A stretch of DNA of 45,025 nucleotides from Bacilli bacterium. Lineage in GTDB: Bacteria; Bacillota; Bacilli; Paenibacillales; KCTC-25726. The notes below the pieces were generated by a model. That model was not told the DNA's origin, did no database searches, and worked only from the letters and a program-made list of their open reading frames with translations. Positions 1-10,775 of the stretch are shown here, piece after piece; within the stretch, counting starts at the first letter, position 1, and each line of letters starts with the position of its first letter. The DNA is taken from the NCBI GenBank assembly GCA_036381315.1, contig DASVDB010000052.1, forward strand, positions 1 through 45,025. The letters run 5' to 3'. Position numbers and translations under genes: made by a program.

Positions 1-352
1 TTTGTAATAAATTGGATGAGATCTCTACTATACTAAATTCGATAGATACTAATACGATGTGAGATTATAAATATTGTTTAGAACCATTTTTACAAAATCA
101 CGTAAACTAATCGAACAATTTTCAACCGTTAAACAATCATGCTGAACCTTTTAAAAATGAAAACCCAGTTTGACCAAGACGCGTTCTAACGGAACGGTTG
201 AAGGAGCGAGCCCGTCTATTGGATGACATTAAAACTGGTATACAGTGTGGCACCGCCCCGTACACCATCAGAGATATTTCTTATTCAGAGTCAGAAAAGG
301 CAAAAACCCAATAACCACAAGTTTTTTAAACCACCACAATTACCGAAAACGC
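1..352. other. AT-rich flank beside the ssrA 3' end
   Basis: The first roughly 350 bases are visibly more AT-rich than the rest of the window and hold no intact gene. The only coding-like signal is the small frameshifted plus-strand frame listed separately at 139-314. The stretch ends at the hairpin terminating the tmRNA gene. The 3' end of ssrA is a well-known integration site for genomic islands, so this may be the edge of, or scar from, an inserted element. That is inference: no integrase or duplicated ssrA 3' end is visible here. Confidence 0.4.
139..314 (+). pseudogene. small frameshifted reading frame, unknown function
   Basis: An ATG at 139 opens 16 codons (starting MLNLLKMK) that end at a TAA at 187-189. 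A second frame is open from 174 to the TAA at 312-314 and reads LTERLKERARLLDDIKTG from about 186 onward. A single-base shift near 186 joins the two into one plausible, charged, mostly helical protein of about 58 residues. No ribosome-binding site is evident before the ATG. I do not recognise the family. It could be a decayed gene of a mobile element abutting ssrA, a sequencing error in a real small gene, or chance. The second half looks protein-like rather than random, but certainty is low. Confidence 0.3.
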
Positions 353-382
353 AGAAAAGACACCTAACGCGGTGTCTTTTCT
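353..382 (-). terminator. intrinsic terminator of ssrA
   Basis: A perfect 12-bp inverted repeat (AGAAAAGACACC / GGTGTCTTTTCT) with a six-base loop lies 9 bases past the CCA end of the tmRNA. On the minus strand it is followed by a moderately T-rich tract. Confidence 0.8.
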
Positions 383-390
383 GATGGTAT

Positions 391-759
391 TGGTGGAGGC
401 GAGGGGAGTCGAACCCCTGTCCGAAGACAACGCCACACAAGTTTCTACGGGTGTAGCAACGGATTTGATGTCACCCGGATGGTCGCCCCGTCACCGGCTA
501 CCATCAAGGTCAGCCTGATTGTCTTCTTCCGTCAGCCCCAGGCGGAGGCCAAGCGGCGTAGCCCACTAAAGTTGAGCCCCTATCCCGCCACATGGGCGAT
601 GGAGGGCAGGAGCCTGGAGGCTGTTATTAGGCAGCCAGAGCCAGAGAAGGTTGTTGTTGTTTGCCGTTTAAATTTGGCTTTCGCGTTGTTAAAGCGTGCG
701 CGACCCCGCTACCCGCTGCTCATGCTCGAACTGTCCCCGTCGAATCCAAAAACGCCCCC
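391..759 (-). ncRNA. ssrA: transfer-messenger RNA (tmRNA)
   Basis: tmRNA rescues ribosomes stalled on broken mRNAs: it enters the A site with SmpB, accepts the nascent chain on its alanine-charged tRNA-like end, then templates a degradation tag. On the minus strand the 5' end is GGGGGCG followed by the conserved TTTGGATTCGACGGGGA. The 3' end closes the acceptor stem (CGCCTCC), carries a T-arm with TTCGA, and has CCA encoded. The tag frame lies at 630-665 and reads GKQQQPSLALAA followed by tandem TAA TAA; alanine from the tRNA-like domain would precede it. The LALAA end is the usual ClpXP/ClpCP-type degron. A TATAAT box lies upstream at 798-803, implying a leader of about 30 nt removed by RNase P. 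smpB lies just upstream in the same orientation. Confidence 0.97.
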
Positions 760-797
760 GTATCGGATATTTCGCCGCGCTAAGTGCGGCTACCATT

Positions 798-803
798 ATT
801 ATA
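798..803 (-). promoter_or_regulatory. -10 box of the ssrA promoter
   Basis: A perfect TATAAT on the minus strand lies about 40 bases before the mature tmRNA 5' end. No good -35 hexamer is visible at 16-18 bases upstream, so the promoter assignment rests on the -10 box and its position between smpB and ssrA. Confidence 0.55.
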
Positions 804-860
804 ACACGGCAAACCGATCAGCCGCCCGAAATTCTGCTGGAAGATCGGGCACAAACCTGA

Positions 861-1340
861 CTACCGCGGCATTTTCTGCCGTTCGCGCAGCGCCCGCTGG
901 ATGTCGCGCGCGGCGTCGCGTTTGGCTTCCGCTTCGCGCTTGTCATACAGCTTTTTCCCGCGCCCCAGGCCGATCAACAGTTTGGCGTAGCCGTTTTTGA
1001 CATATACCTTGAGCGGCACAAGCGTATAGCCTTCCTGCTTCGATTTCCCCAGCAGCTTGTTGATTTCAGCTTTGTGCAGCAAGAGCTTGCGCGCCCGCGT
1101 CGGATCGGACGGATTGAAGCGGTTGCCCTGCTCAAACGGGCTGATGTGCATGTTGTGAATGAACGCTTCCCCGTTACGGATGGTGGCAAAGCTGTCGTTG
1201 ATGTTCGCTTTGCCGCCGCGCAGCGATTTGATCTCCGTGCCGGTCAGCACAAGCCCCGCTTCATACGTATCCTCGATAAAATAATCGTGCGCCGCTTTGC
1301 GGTTTTGCGCGAGCGGTTTGTCGTCATTCTTTTTGCCCAT
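861..1340 (-). CDS. smpB: SsrA-binding protein SmpB
   Basis: SmpB (159 aa) binds the tRNA-like domain of tmRNA and places its C-terminal tail in the empty mRNA channel of a stalled ribosome during trans-translation. The protein shows family signatures: [20 protein letters not shown] near residue 18, [13 protein letters not shown] near 39, and [12 protein letters not shown] near 62. The lysine/arginine-rich C-terminal tail (from about residue 130) ends RERQKMPR, as expected for the helix that enters the channel. Length fits the family. It is followed by its RNA partner ssrA and preceded by rnr, an order common in Bacillota that groups rescue with RNase R decay of the defective message. Confidence 0.98.
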   Translation of the reverse strand: MGKKNDDKPLAQNRKAAHDYFIEDTYEAGLVLTGTEIKSLRGGKANINDSFATIRNGEAFIHNMHISPFEQGNRFNPSDPTRARKLLLHKAEINKLLGKSKQEGYTLVPLKVYVKNGYAKLLIGLGRGKKLYDKREAEAKRDAARDIQRALRERQKMPR

Positions 1341-1463
1341 TTTCCCGCCTCCTCCCGCCGGTGCTGTGTGCGGTAATCAGCGTTCAGTATAGCAGGGCGA
1401 CCAATATAAATCAAGGCGAATCTGTATAAAAAAATCCGTCATCACTGCCACCGCCGCCGCAGT

Positions 1464-3788
1464 TTATCGCCTCTTCCGCGCCTTGCCGCGTTTCGCCTTG
1501 CCTTTTGCCTCCGCATGGCGCCTCTTTTTCGCGATCACACCGCCGGTAGCAACTCCGCCTTTGCCGCGCCCATGTCGCTTGCCACGCCTTTTTTCCGCCC
1601 GAAGCTCGCCGTCATGCTCCGCCCATACAGGCCGTGAAGCCGCATCCTGCTTGCGCGGTTTGCTTTCAACCATCTGAAAGTCGATCGTATGCTCGTCGAC
1701 ATTGACGTTTGCCACGCGCACCTTCACTTCGTCGCCGATCCGGTACACCTTCGACGTCCGCTCGCCGACCAACGCATGATGCGCCTCGTGGTAATGGTAG
1801 TAGTCATCGGTCATGCCGCTTAACCGGATCAACCCTTCCACCGTGTTGTGCAGCTCCACGAAAATGCCAAAATTCGTCACACCGCTGATGATGCCCTCGA
1901 ATTCCTCCCCAACCTTGTCCAGCATGAACTCCGCCTTCTTGAGATCAGCCGTTTCCCGTTCGGCGTCGACCGCGATGCGCTCCCGCTCCGACGACTGCCT
2001 GGCGAAATCCTCCATTTTCTCCGCCAAAATGTCATGCCGTTCCGCCGCAAGACCTCCGTTCTCGATGACTTCGCGGATAATCCGATGGATGACAAGATCG
2101 GGGTAGCGCCGAATCGGCGAGGTAAAATGCGTGTAAAACTCCGTCGCCAAACCGAAGTGCCCCAAGCTCTGCGCGGCGTATTTCGCCTGCTTCATCGAGC
2201 GCAACATGACCGTGCTGATGACCGTCTCTTCCTTCGTGCCCTTGATTTGCTCCAACAGCGTCTGCAGCGCGTGCGGGTGAATATGGTTGCCGCGCCCTTT
2301 TACCGCGTAGCCGAAGTTCGCGATAAATTCCAGAAAGTGCATCAGCCGGTCGCCGTCCGGCTCCTCGTGAATCCGGAACAAAAACGGCACCTTCAACCAA
2401 TGGAAATGTTCGGCTACCGTCTCGTTCGCCGCGAGCATAAATTCCTCGATGATTTGTTCGGCAATGCTGCGCTCCCGCCTGACAACATCCGTCGGCTTGC
2501 CGTTCTCGTCAACGATCACCTTCGACTCGGCCAAGTCGAAATCGATTGCCCCCCGCTTCATCCGTGCCGCGCGCAGCCGCAAGGCAAGCTTTTCCATCAA
2601 GCGAAAATCATCAACCAGGTGGCTATAGCGCGCAATCACCTCTTCATCTTCATCGACCAAAATTTTGCGCACGTTCGTATACGTCATCCGCTCCGCCGTC
2701 TTGATCACGCTGGGAAAAATGTCATGGCTAACGCATTGCGCCTCATCGTCAAATTCCATCACGCACGACAGCGTCAACCGGTCGACGCGCGGGTTTAAGC
2801 TGCAGATGCCGTTGGACAATCGGTGCGGCAACATCGGAATCACCCGATCCACCAAATAGACGCTGCAACCGCGCAAGTACGCTTCCCTATCAAGCGCCGA
2901 ATTCTCCCGCACATAATGGCCGACATCGGCAATGTGCACGCCCAGCCTGATATGCCCGTTCGGCAGTTGTTCGACATGCACCGCGTCGTCCAAATCCTTG
3001 GCGTCTTCCCCGTCGATCGTCACAATCTTAAGTCCCCGCAGATCCCGCCGTCCTTTCAGTTCTTCCGGCGATACCGCATCGGGCGCACGCTCCGCCTCCC
3101 GCATTACTTCGGCGGGAAACGCCTCCGGCAGTTCATATTTGCGAATAATGGACAAAATATCGACGCCGGGATCATCCTTGTGGCCCAATATCTCGATTAC
3201 TTCGCCCTCAAGCGCCGCAGACCTTCCATCCGGGTAGCCGGTGATTTTGACCACTACTTTTTGTCCGTCGACCGCGCCTTTAAACGCATTGCCCGGAATA
3301 AAAATATCCCGCCCCAACCGTCTGTCGTCCGGCACAATCAGCGCATAGCCGGCAAACAGCCGGAACGTACCGACCACCGTCGCGTTGGCGCGGCTTATGA
3401 CGCGCACCACTTCGCCTTCGAGCTTTTTAACCGCGTGGGATTTCCCCGCGAGGCGGACAAGTACGACATCACCGTTTAAGGCGCCCTTTAAATCATTGGC
3501 ATGGATATATACATCGGGATGCCCGGGCTCATCCGGCAACAGAAACGCAAAACCTTTCGGATGCGCTTGCAGTTTTCCGCGCAGCAGATTCATCCGTTCC
3601 GGTATGCCATATCTGTCCGCGCGCGTCCGGTATATTTTCCCGGCCGATTCCAAATCATTGAGCATTTTGACCAGCGCCTTGAATTGTTCGGCGTCGGCGA
3701 TTCCAAGTTGTTCCTCCAATTCGTGCACCGTCATTGGCTTATAAGCCAATTCCGTCATAAACTCCACCAGTTGTTCTTCCGTTATCAT
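1464..3788 (-). CDS. rnr: ribonuclease R (3'-5' exoribonuclease)
   Basis: RNase R degrades structured RNA processively from the 3' end and removes the non-stop mRNA released by trans-translation. The 774-aa protein has an N-terminal winged-helix-like segment (1-70), cold-shock domains (about 75-220), and the RNB catalytic domain (about 250-580). The RNB domain contains the acidic motif [11 protein letters not shown] near 260, which binds the catalytic magnesium. An S1 RNA-binding domain (about 630-710, [19 protein letters not shown]) and a very basic lysine/arginine-rich tail follow; such tails aid unwinding in RNase R. The ATG at 3788 has an AAAGGTG element upstream. The gene lies between secG and smpB, and a terminator separates it from secG, so it probably has its own promoter. 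Confidence 0.97.
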   Translation of the reverse strand: MITEEQLVEFMTELAYKPMTVHELEEQLGIADAEQFKALVKMLNDLESAGKIYRTRADRYGIPERMNLLRGKLQAHPKGFAFLLPDEPGHPDVYIHANDLKGALNGDVVLVRLAGKSHAVKKLEGEVVRVISRANATVVGTFRLFAGYALIVPDDRRLGRDIFIPGNAFKGAVDGQKVVVKITGYPDGRSAALEGEVIEILGHKDDPGVDILSIIRKYELPEAFPAEVMREAERAPDAVSPEELKGRRDLRGLKIVTIDGEDAKDLDDAVHVEQLPNGHIRLGVHIADVGHYVRENSALDREAYLRGCSVYLVDRVIPMLPHRLSNGICSLNPRVDRLTLSCVMEFDDEAQCVSHDIFPSVIKTAERMTYTNVRKILVDEDEEVIARYSHLVDDFRLMEKLALRLRAARMKRGAIDFDLAESKVIVDENGKPTDVVRRERSIAEQIIEEFMLAANETVAEHFHWLKVPFLFRIHEEPDGDRLMHFLEFIANFGYAVKGRGNHIHPHALQTLLEQIKGTKEETVISTVMLRSMKQAKYAAQSLGHFGLATEFYTHFTSPIRRYPDLVIHRIIREVIENGGLAAERHDILAEKMEDFARQSSERERIAVDAERETADLKKAEFMLDKVGEEFEGIISGVTNFGIFVELHNTVEGLIRLSGMTDDYYHYHEAHHALVGERTSKVYRIGDEVKVRVANVNVDEHTIDFQMVESKPRKQDAASRPVWAEHDGELRAEKRRGKRHGRGKGGVATGGVIAKKRRHAEAKGKAKRGKARKRR

Positions 3789-3835
3789 TTTATCGCACCT
3801 TTTAAAAAACCTTTATGTTTAGTTTGCGCCTTTCC

Positions 3836-3875
3836 AAAAATAAAAAACAGCAGGGGAAACAATGCCCGCCTGCTG
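3836..3875 (-). terminator. intrinsic terminator after secG
   Basis: On the minus strand a CAGCAGG...CCTGCTG stem with a loop of about 14 bases is followed by TTTTTTATTTTT. It lies downstream of the secG stop codon and would separate secG from rnr. Confidence 0.8.
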
Positions 3876-3911
3876 CAAGGTTCGTTGTTGGCTTTCCAAT
3901 ACACTTGGCCG

Positions 3912-4151
3912 TCACTGGGTGAAAAAGGAAATCACAAGCGAAAGGCCCAGGAACAATACAGACATTACAATTGTCAAGCGATGCAAAAGCAAGTCCAACC
4001 CGCGGGCTTTCGTCTTGCCGAACAAATGCTCGGCACCGCCGGAAATGGCGCCCGACAGCCCCGCGCTTTTTCCTTTCTGCAACAATACGATACCAATAAG
4101 TGCCAATGCCGATATAATCAGAATAATTTTCAAGACCAAATTCAAAACCAT
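3912..4151 (-). CDS. secG: protein translocase subunit SecG
   Basis: SecG is a small auxiliary subunit of the SecYEG channel in the cytoplasmic membrane that stimulates SecA-driven export. The 79-aa protein has two hydrophobic helices (about 4-22 and 53-76) separated by a loop with the family pattern [24 protein letters not shown], in which GGAEHLFGK is diagnostic. Length matches the usual 75-80 aa. Its ATG is preceded by AGGAGGTG. A promoter (TTGACG, 18-base spacer, TAAAAT) lies 65-100 bases upstream and a terminator follows, so it reads as a single-gene transcript. Its position between rnr and eno is the usual Bacillota arrangement. Confidence 0.96.
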   Translation of the reverse strand: MVLNLVLKIILIISALALIGIVLLQKGKSAGLSGAISGGAEHLFGKTKARGLDLLLHRLTIVMSVLFLGLSLVISFFTQ

Positions 4152-4222
4152 TGCATTCCACCTCCTGAAACCGGCCGCCTGTACAGGCTAAATCCGAACA
4201 TGCGCATAAAAACAGCAGTATC

Positions 4223-4252
4223 ATTTTATCACAGAGTGCGAATGAACGTCAA
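4223..4252 (-). promoter_or_regulatory. predicted vegetative promoter of secG
   Basis: On the minus strand TTGACG (4247-4252) and TAAAAT (4223-4228) are separated by 18 bases. Transcription would start near 4216, giving a leader of about 65 nt before the secG start. Confidence 0.7.
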
Positions 4253-4298
4253 CAAATCGTAATCATCAGCTATAATCCAGAATTGGATCCGCATCCAA

Positions 4299-4478
4299 TA
4301 TATATGGTTTTTCACATATATTTTTGTAAAAGCCGGCGTTTTTGCTTGATATATGTTATTTTTCACATATATTTGTGTAGAATTTGCAAACCCCTGCTAA
4401 ATATGTATGATTTTCCACATAAAATCGCCAAAAAATCGAGTTCTTAGAAAATTATGTTTGATTTTTCACATACATTTT
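4299..4478. repeat. four dyad repeats at 51-52 bp spacing
   Basis: Four copies of a degenerate dyad lie at about 4299-4322, 4350-4373, 4401-4424 and 4452-4476. Read on the minus strand the core is TATGTGAAAAAT followed, after a short gap, by ACATA or CATAT. The CACATA element (plus strand) starts at 4313, 4364, 4416 and 4467, so the steps are 51, 52 and 51 bases. Bases between the cores are only weakly similar. The array lies directly upstream of the secG promoter and within the eno-secG gap. It could be a helically phased protein-binding array or the remains of a roughly 51-bp tandem repeat. Confidence 0.75.
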
Positions 4479-4496
4479 CTTAAAAGTAAAATTGGC

Positions 4497-4650
4497 CGGA
4501 TGCCAGGGTACCGGGCTGCCCGGCGACTGGGCTGCTAAGCTGCCAGGATGTCAGAACGCCCGACGACTGAGCTGCCCGTCAGCCATGATGCTCTGCGACT
4601 GGGCCGCCTGGATGCCAAGCCACCTCGCCGACGGGCTGCCAGGCTGATAA
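4497..4650. repeat. degenerate GC-rich repeat tract
   Basis: This tract is built from recurring short words such as CGACTGGGC, GCTGCC and CCAGGATG. The word CGACTG recurs at 4524, 4564 and 4596. Periodicity is loose. Base composition changes abruptly from the AT-rich repeats at its left. It lies between the eno terminator and the phased dyads; no gene is visible. Confidence 0.5.
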
Positions 4651-4687
4651 AATGCGGCCTTCCCTTGCCGACAAAGGAAGACCGCAC
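4647..4687 (-). terminator. intrinsic terminator of the glycolytic operon
   Basis: On the minus strand, just past the eno stop codon, a 13-bp stem (TGCGGTCTTCCTT / AAGGGAAGGCCGCA, with a G-T pair and one mismatch) is followed by TTTTAT. Confidence 0.85.
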
Positions 4688-4703
4688 GCATTGGATCGCT
4701 TGC

Positions 4704-6020
<1,317 letters not shown>

Positions 6021-6029
6021 TCAAGCCTA

Positions 6030-7595
6030 TTATATCGAAAGGGGGCCGGTTCTTTCCACTATCATGGACTGGCCGGTCATTTCCTTTGGCTGCGCAATAC
6101 CCAGCAACGTGAGCATGGAAGGCGCCACATCGGCTAAAATGCCGCCGTCTTTCAACCGTACATTCTTGTCTGTGACGATAAACGGCACGGGGCTTAACGT
6201 GTGCGCCGTCTGCGGGCGGTCCTGTTCATCGCGGACGATGTCCGCGTTGCCGTGGTCGGCGATAATGATCGCCACGCCGCCTTGCGCCTGAATGGCGTCC
6301 ACCACTTTGCCCAGGCACGCGTCGGTTGCTTCCACCGCTTTGATCGTCGGCTCTAGCAGTCCCGAATGCCCGACCATGTCCGGATTGGCAAAATTCAGGA
6401 TGATCACGTCATGGACGCCTTTTTTGATTTCGTTCACCGTCGACTCCGCAAGTTCGTACGCGCTCATCTCCGGCTTTAAGTCATATGTCGCCACCTTCGG
6501 CGAATTGATCAAAACGCGGGTTTCGCCCGGCAGCTTGACGTCGCGGCCGCCGCTGAAGAAAAACGTGACGTGCGGATATTTTTCCGTCTCGGCGGTGCGC
6601 AGTTGCGTCAGGTTGTGCTGCGCCAGCACTTCGCCCAGCGTATTGTCCAACTCCTTCGGCTTGTAGGCGACAAACCCGTCGACCGTTTCGCTGAACAGCG
6701 TCATGCAGACAAAATGCAAACGCTCGGGAAATTTCGGTCCGCGGTCGAACGCCGAAAAGTCTTTGTTGGTAAACACATTCGACAACTGTATCGCCCTGTC
6801 GGGGCGGAAGTTGAAGAAAATGACGGCGTCTTCGGATTGAACAAGTCTGACCGGCTCGCCCGCTTCATTCACGATGACGGTCGGCAGGACAAATTCGTCG
6901 TAAACCGACTTTTCATACGACTTAACGATCGCTTTAACGGGATCGGTATAGTGCGGGCCTTCGCCGTACACCATCGCGCGGTACGATTTTTCCACGCGAT
7001 CCCAGCGCTTGTCGCGATCCATCGCGTAGTACCGCCCCTGCACAGTGGCAACCTTACCTACGCCGACTTTATTGATGTACTGCAGCAACTGCTCCATATA
7101 ATATTTTGCGCTGTCCGGCGCCACGTCGCGGCCGTCCAAAAACGCGTGAATGTATACGTCGCGCAAGCCTTCCCTTTTTGCCAGATCAAGCAAGGCATAC
7201 AAGTGGCCGATATGGCTATGTACGCCGCCGTCGGACAGCAGGCCGTAAAGATGCAGCGCCTTGCCGTTGTCTTTCGCGTGGCGGACAGCCTTGAGCAGCG
7301 TTTCATTGGCAAAAAATGCGCCCTCGCGGATCTCCTTGGTAATTCGGGTCAAATCCTGATACACGATGCGGCCTGCGCCAATATTCAAATGGCCTACTTC
7401 CGAGTTGCCCATTTGCCCTTCGGGAAGCCCCACGGCTTCGCCGCAAGCGGTAAGCGTGGTATGCGGATAAGTGTTCCAGTAGCGGTCGAAGTTCGGTTTG
7501 TTCGCCTGCGCCACCGCATTGCCCTGCGTTTCCGCGCGAAGTCCGAAACCGTCAAGGATGATGAGCGCGACCGGTTTTGGTCTGCCAGCTGCCAT
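6030..7595 (-). CDS. gpmI: 2,3-bisphosphoglycerate-independent phosphoglycerate mutase
   Basis: This enzyme interconverts 3- and 2-phosphoglycerate through a phosphoserine intermediate, using two manganese ions. Of 521 residues, the start [18 protein letters not shown] contains the metal-binding Asp. [17 protein letters not shown] near residue 60 contains the phosphorylated Ser, and [12 protein letters not shown] near 120 and IADHGNADI near 440 carry further ligands. I chose the ATG at 7595. A longer open frame reaches 7658, but the extra 21 residues overlap tpiA out of frame. The ATG lies one base after the tpiA stop and the GAGGGGG at the end of tpiA serves as its ribosome-binding site, which implies translational coupling. 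Confidence 0.98.
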   Translation of the reverse strand: MAAGRPKPVALIILDGFGLRAETQGNAVAQANKPNFDRYWNTYPHTTLTACGEAVGLPEGQMGNSEVGHLNIGAGRIVYQDLTRITKEIREGAFFANETLLKAVRHAKDNGKALHLYGLLSDGGVHSHIGHLYALLDLAKREGLRDVYIHAFLDGRDVAPDSAKYYMEQLLQYINKVGVGKVATVQGRYYAMDRDKRWDRVEKSYRAMVYGEGPHYTDPVKAIVKSYEKSVYDEFVLPTVIVNEAGEPVRLVQSEDAVIFFNFRPDRAIQLSNVFTNKDFSAFDRGPKFPERLHFVCMTLFSETVDGFVAYKPKELDNTLGEVLAQHNLTQLRTAETEKYPHVTFFFSGGRDVKLPGETRVLINSPKVATYDLKPEMSAYELAESTVNEIKKGVHDVIILNFANPDMVGHSGLLEPTIKAVEATDACLGKVVDAIQAQGGVAIIIADHGNADIVRDEQDRPQTAHTLSPVPFIVTDKNVRLKDGGILADVAPSMLTLLGIAQPKEMTGQSMIVERTGPLSI

Positions 7596-7596
7596 A

Positions 7597-8349
7597 TCAC
7601 TTAGCCCCCTCGACAAGCTGAATGAATGACGCCGGGTCAAGGCTTGCTCCGCCGACAAGCGCGCCGTCGATTTCCGGCTGCCGCATGAATTCGCGGATAT
7701 TGCCCGGCTTCACGCTGCCGCCGTACTGAATGCGGATCGCCGCCGCCGTTTGCTCGCCAAACATGTTTTTCACAACATTGCGGATATGGCCGATCACTTC
7801 ATTCGCGTCATCGGCCGTGGACGATTTGCCGGTGCCGATCGCCCAGATCGGTTCGTAAGCGATCACCGTTTTAGCCGCCTGTGCGGCGGTTAATCCGGCT
7901 AGCGCCGCTTCCGTTTGTGTTTTGCAAATGTCTTTCGTCTTTCCCGCTTCGCGCTCGTTTAGCTTTTCGCCGACGCAAATAATCGGGGTCAAGCCATACT
8001 TGAAAGCGGCATGCGCCTTTTTGTTCACGGTTTCGTCCGTCTCGGCAAAATAAGCTCTGCGCTCGGAGTGGCCGATAATCACATAGTTGACGCCGAGCGC
8101 TTGCAGCATTGGGCCGCTGATTTCGCCGGTGAAAGCGCCGCTTTCCTCCCAGTGCATATTTTGCGCTCCGACTTTCAACGTTGTGCCTTTAACAGCAGCC
8201 ATGAGCGCCGAAAGATTGGTAAACGGCGCGCATACGACGCTCTCCACCCCGGAGATTTCCGCTTTTCCTTTCACCGCCTGGATGAAATCGACCGATTCCT
8301 TGTCCGTTTTGAACATTTTCCAGTTGCCTGCAACAATAGGCGTTCGCAC
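7597..8349 (-). CDS. tpiA: triosephosphate isomerase
   Basis: Interconverts dihydroxyacetone phosphate and glyceraldehyde 3-phosphate. The 250-aa protein begins [14 protein letters not shown], with the catalytic Lys in NWK. The electrophilic His is in VIIGHSERR near residue 95, the catalytic Glu in [11 protein letters not shown] near 167, and the phosphate loop in IQYGGSVK near 208. I chose a GTG start at 8349: AAAGGAG lies nine bases before it, whereas the longer option, a TTG at 8358, directly abuts that same element with no spacing. It sits between pgk and gpmI; a hairpin occupies the gap to pgk. Confidence 0.97.
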   Translation of the reverse strand: MRTPIVAGNWKMFKTDKESVDFIQAVKGKAEISGVESVVCAPFTNLSALMAAVKGTTLKVGAQNMHWEESGAFTGEISGPMLQALGVNYVIIGHSERRAYFAETDETVNKKAHAAFKYGLTPIICVGEKLNEREAGKTKDICKTQTEAALAGLTAAQAAKTVIAYEPIWAIGTGKSSTADDANEVIGHIRNVVKNMFGEQTAAAIRIQYGGSVKPGNIREFMRQPEIDGALVGGASLDPASFIQLVEGAK

Positions 8350-8376
8350 CCAAAGCAACTCCTTTCCGCCAAACTG

Positions 8377-8413
8377 CCCGCCAGACTTAACGCTCAGGCG
8401 TTAGTCCGGCGGG
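8377..8413 (-). promoter_or_regulatory. intercistronic hairpin between pgk and tpiA
   Basis: A near-perfect 16-17-bp inverted repeat (CCCGCC..AACGC / GCGTT..GGCGGG) with a four-base loop lies in the 126-bp gap between pgk and tpiA. It has no T tract on the minus strand, so it is more likely a processing or mRNA-stability element than a terminator. Confidence 0.55.
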
Positions 8414-8475
8414 CCAGCGTAAAATTGTATCGTGCCATAAAACATGCTATGAATCGAACACGGCGTTATCCTGGC

Positions 8476-9657
8476 TTACTTGTCGTTCAAAGCCACCACG
8501 CCGGGCAGCGCCTTGCCTTCCATAAATTCCAGCGACGCGCCGCCGCCGGTGGAGATATGGTCCATCTTGTCCGCCAGGCGGAATTTCTCGACCGCCGCCG
8601 CGGAATCTCCGCCGCCGATTATGGTGTACGCGGCAGTTTGCGCGCAAGCCTCGGCCACCGCTTTCGTTCCGTTTGCGAAAGGTTCCAGTTCGAACACGCC
8701 CATCGGGCCGTTCCATACAACCAGCTTCGATTGCTTGATAACGTCCGCATACAGCTTGCGGGTGTTCGGGCCGATATCGAGCGCTTCCCAATCCGCCGGG
8801 ATTTGGTTAATGCCGACTTCCCGCGTGTTGGCCGCGGCGCTGAAGTCGTCCCCGATCACCACATCGACGGGAAGCATAAAGCGAACGCCCCGCTCTTGCG
8901 CCTTTCGCAGAAAATCGAGCGCAAGGTCGATCTTTTCGTTGTCGACAAGCGACTTTCCGACTTCATAGCCCTGCGCCTTCAAAAACGTATAGGACAATCC
9001 ACCGCCAATTATAATATTGTCGGCAATCTGAAGCAAATTGTTGATAACGTCAATTTTATCTTTCACCTTGGCGCCGCCGATAATCGCGGTAAAAGGCCGG
9101 TCCGGATTTTTCAGCGCCTTGCCGAGCACCGCGATTTCTTTTTCCATCAACAGCCCCGATACGGCCGGAAGATGATGGGCGATTCCTTCGGTGGAAGCGT
9201 GCGCCCGGTGCGCCGCACCGAACGCGTCGTTCACGTAGATGTCCGCCAATTCCGCAAACGCCTTGGCCAACTCGGGGTCGTTCTTCTCCTCGCCGGGATA
9301 AAACCGGACATTTTCCAAAACCAGCACATCGCCGTTTTGCATCGCGGCGATCTTCGCTTTCACGTTGTCGCCGATTGCTTCGTCCGCTTTGGCCACCGGT
9401 TTGCCCAACAATTCGGACAACCGCTTGGCTGCCGGATTCAAGCGCAAGTCTTCGACCACTTTCCCTTTCGGGCGGCCAAGGTGGCTCGCCAAAATCAGTT
9501 TCGCCCCTTGCCCGATCAAATAGCGGATCGTCGGCAACGTTTCGCGGATGCGGGTATCATCGGTGATCTCGCCGTTTTCCAACGGCACGTTGAAATCGAC
9601 GCGGACAAATACTCTTTTCCCCTGAACATTCACATCACGAACGCTTTTTTTGTCCAT
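8476..9657 (-). CDS. pgk: phosphoglycerate kinase
   Basis: Transfers the acyl phosphate of 1,3-bisphosphoglycerate to ADP in the first ATP-yielding step of glycolysis. The 393-aa protein has the substrate motif [11 protein letters not shown] near residue 19, [11 protein letters not shown] near 35, SHLGRPKG near 58, and [14 protein letters not shown] near 110. The nucleotide-binding domain carries GGAKVKDKI near 194, WNGPMGVFE near 320 and [12 protein letters not shown] near 350. Length is typical. The ATG at 9657 follows GGAGTGGTTCGCAC. It is the third gene of the operon after cggR and gap. Confidence 0.99.
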   Translation of the reverse strand: MDKKSVRDVNVQGKRVFVRVDFNVPLENGEITDDTRIRETLPTIRYLIGQGAKLILASHLGRPKGKVVEDLRLNPAAKRLSELLGKPVAKADEAIGDNVKAKIAAMQNGDVLVLENVRFYPGEEKNDPELAKAFAELADIYVNDAFGAAHRAHASTEGIAHHLPAVSGLLMEKEIAVLGKALKNPDRPFTAIIGGAKVKDKIDVINNLLQIADNIIIGGGLSYTFLKAQGYEVGKSLVDNEKIDLALDFLRKAQERGVRFMLPVDVVIGDDFSAAANTREVGINQIPADWEALDIGPNTRKLYADVIKQSKLVVWNGPMGVFELEPFANGTKAVAEACAQTAAYTIIGGGDSAAAVEKFRLADKMDHISTGGGASLEFMEGKALPGVVALNDK

Positions 9658-9706
9658 GTGCGAACCACTCCTTCCGGGAGATGATCTTTTTTAACGGATG
9701 CGAATG

Positions 9707-10759
<1,053 letters not shown>

Positions 10760-10775
10760 TTAAAATTTAACTTGC

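Noticed and set aside
8011-9684. 557-codon plus-strand open frame opposite tpiA and pgk
   Set aside because: It crosses two well-supported genes and an intercistronic hairpin on the other strand and shows no domain signature; a codon-bias shadow.
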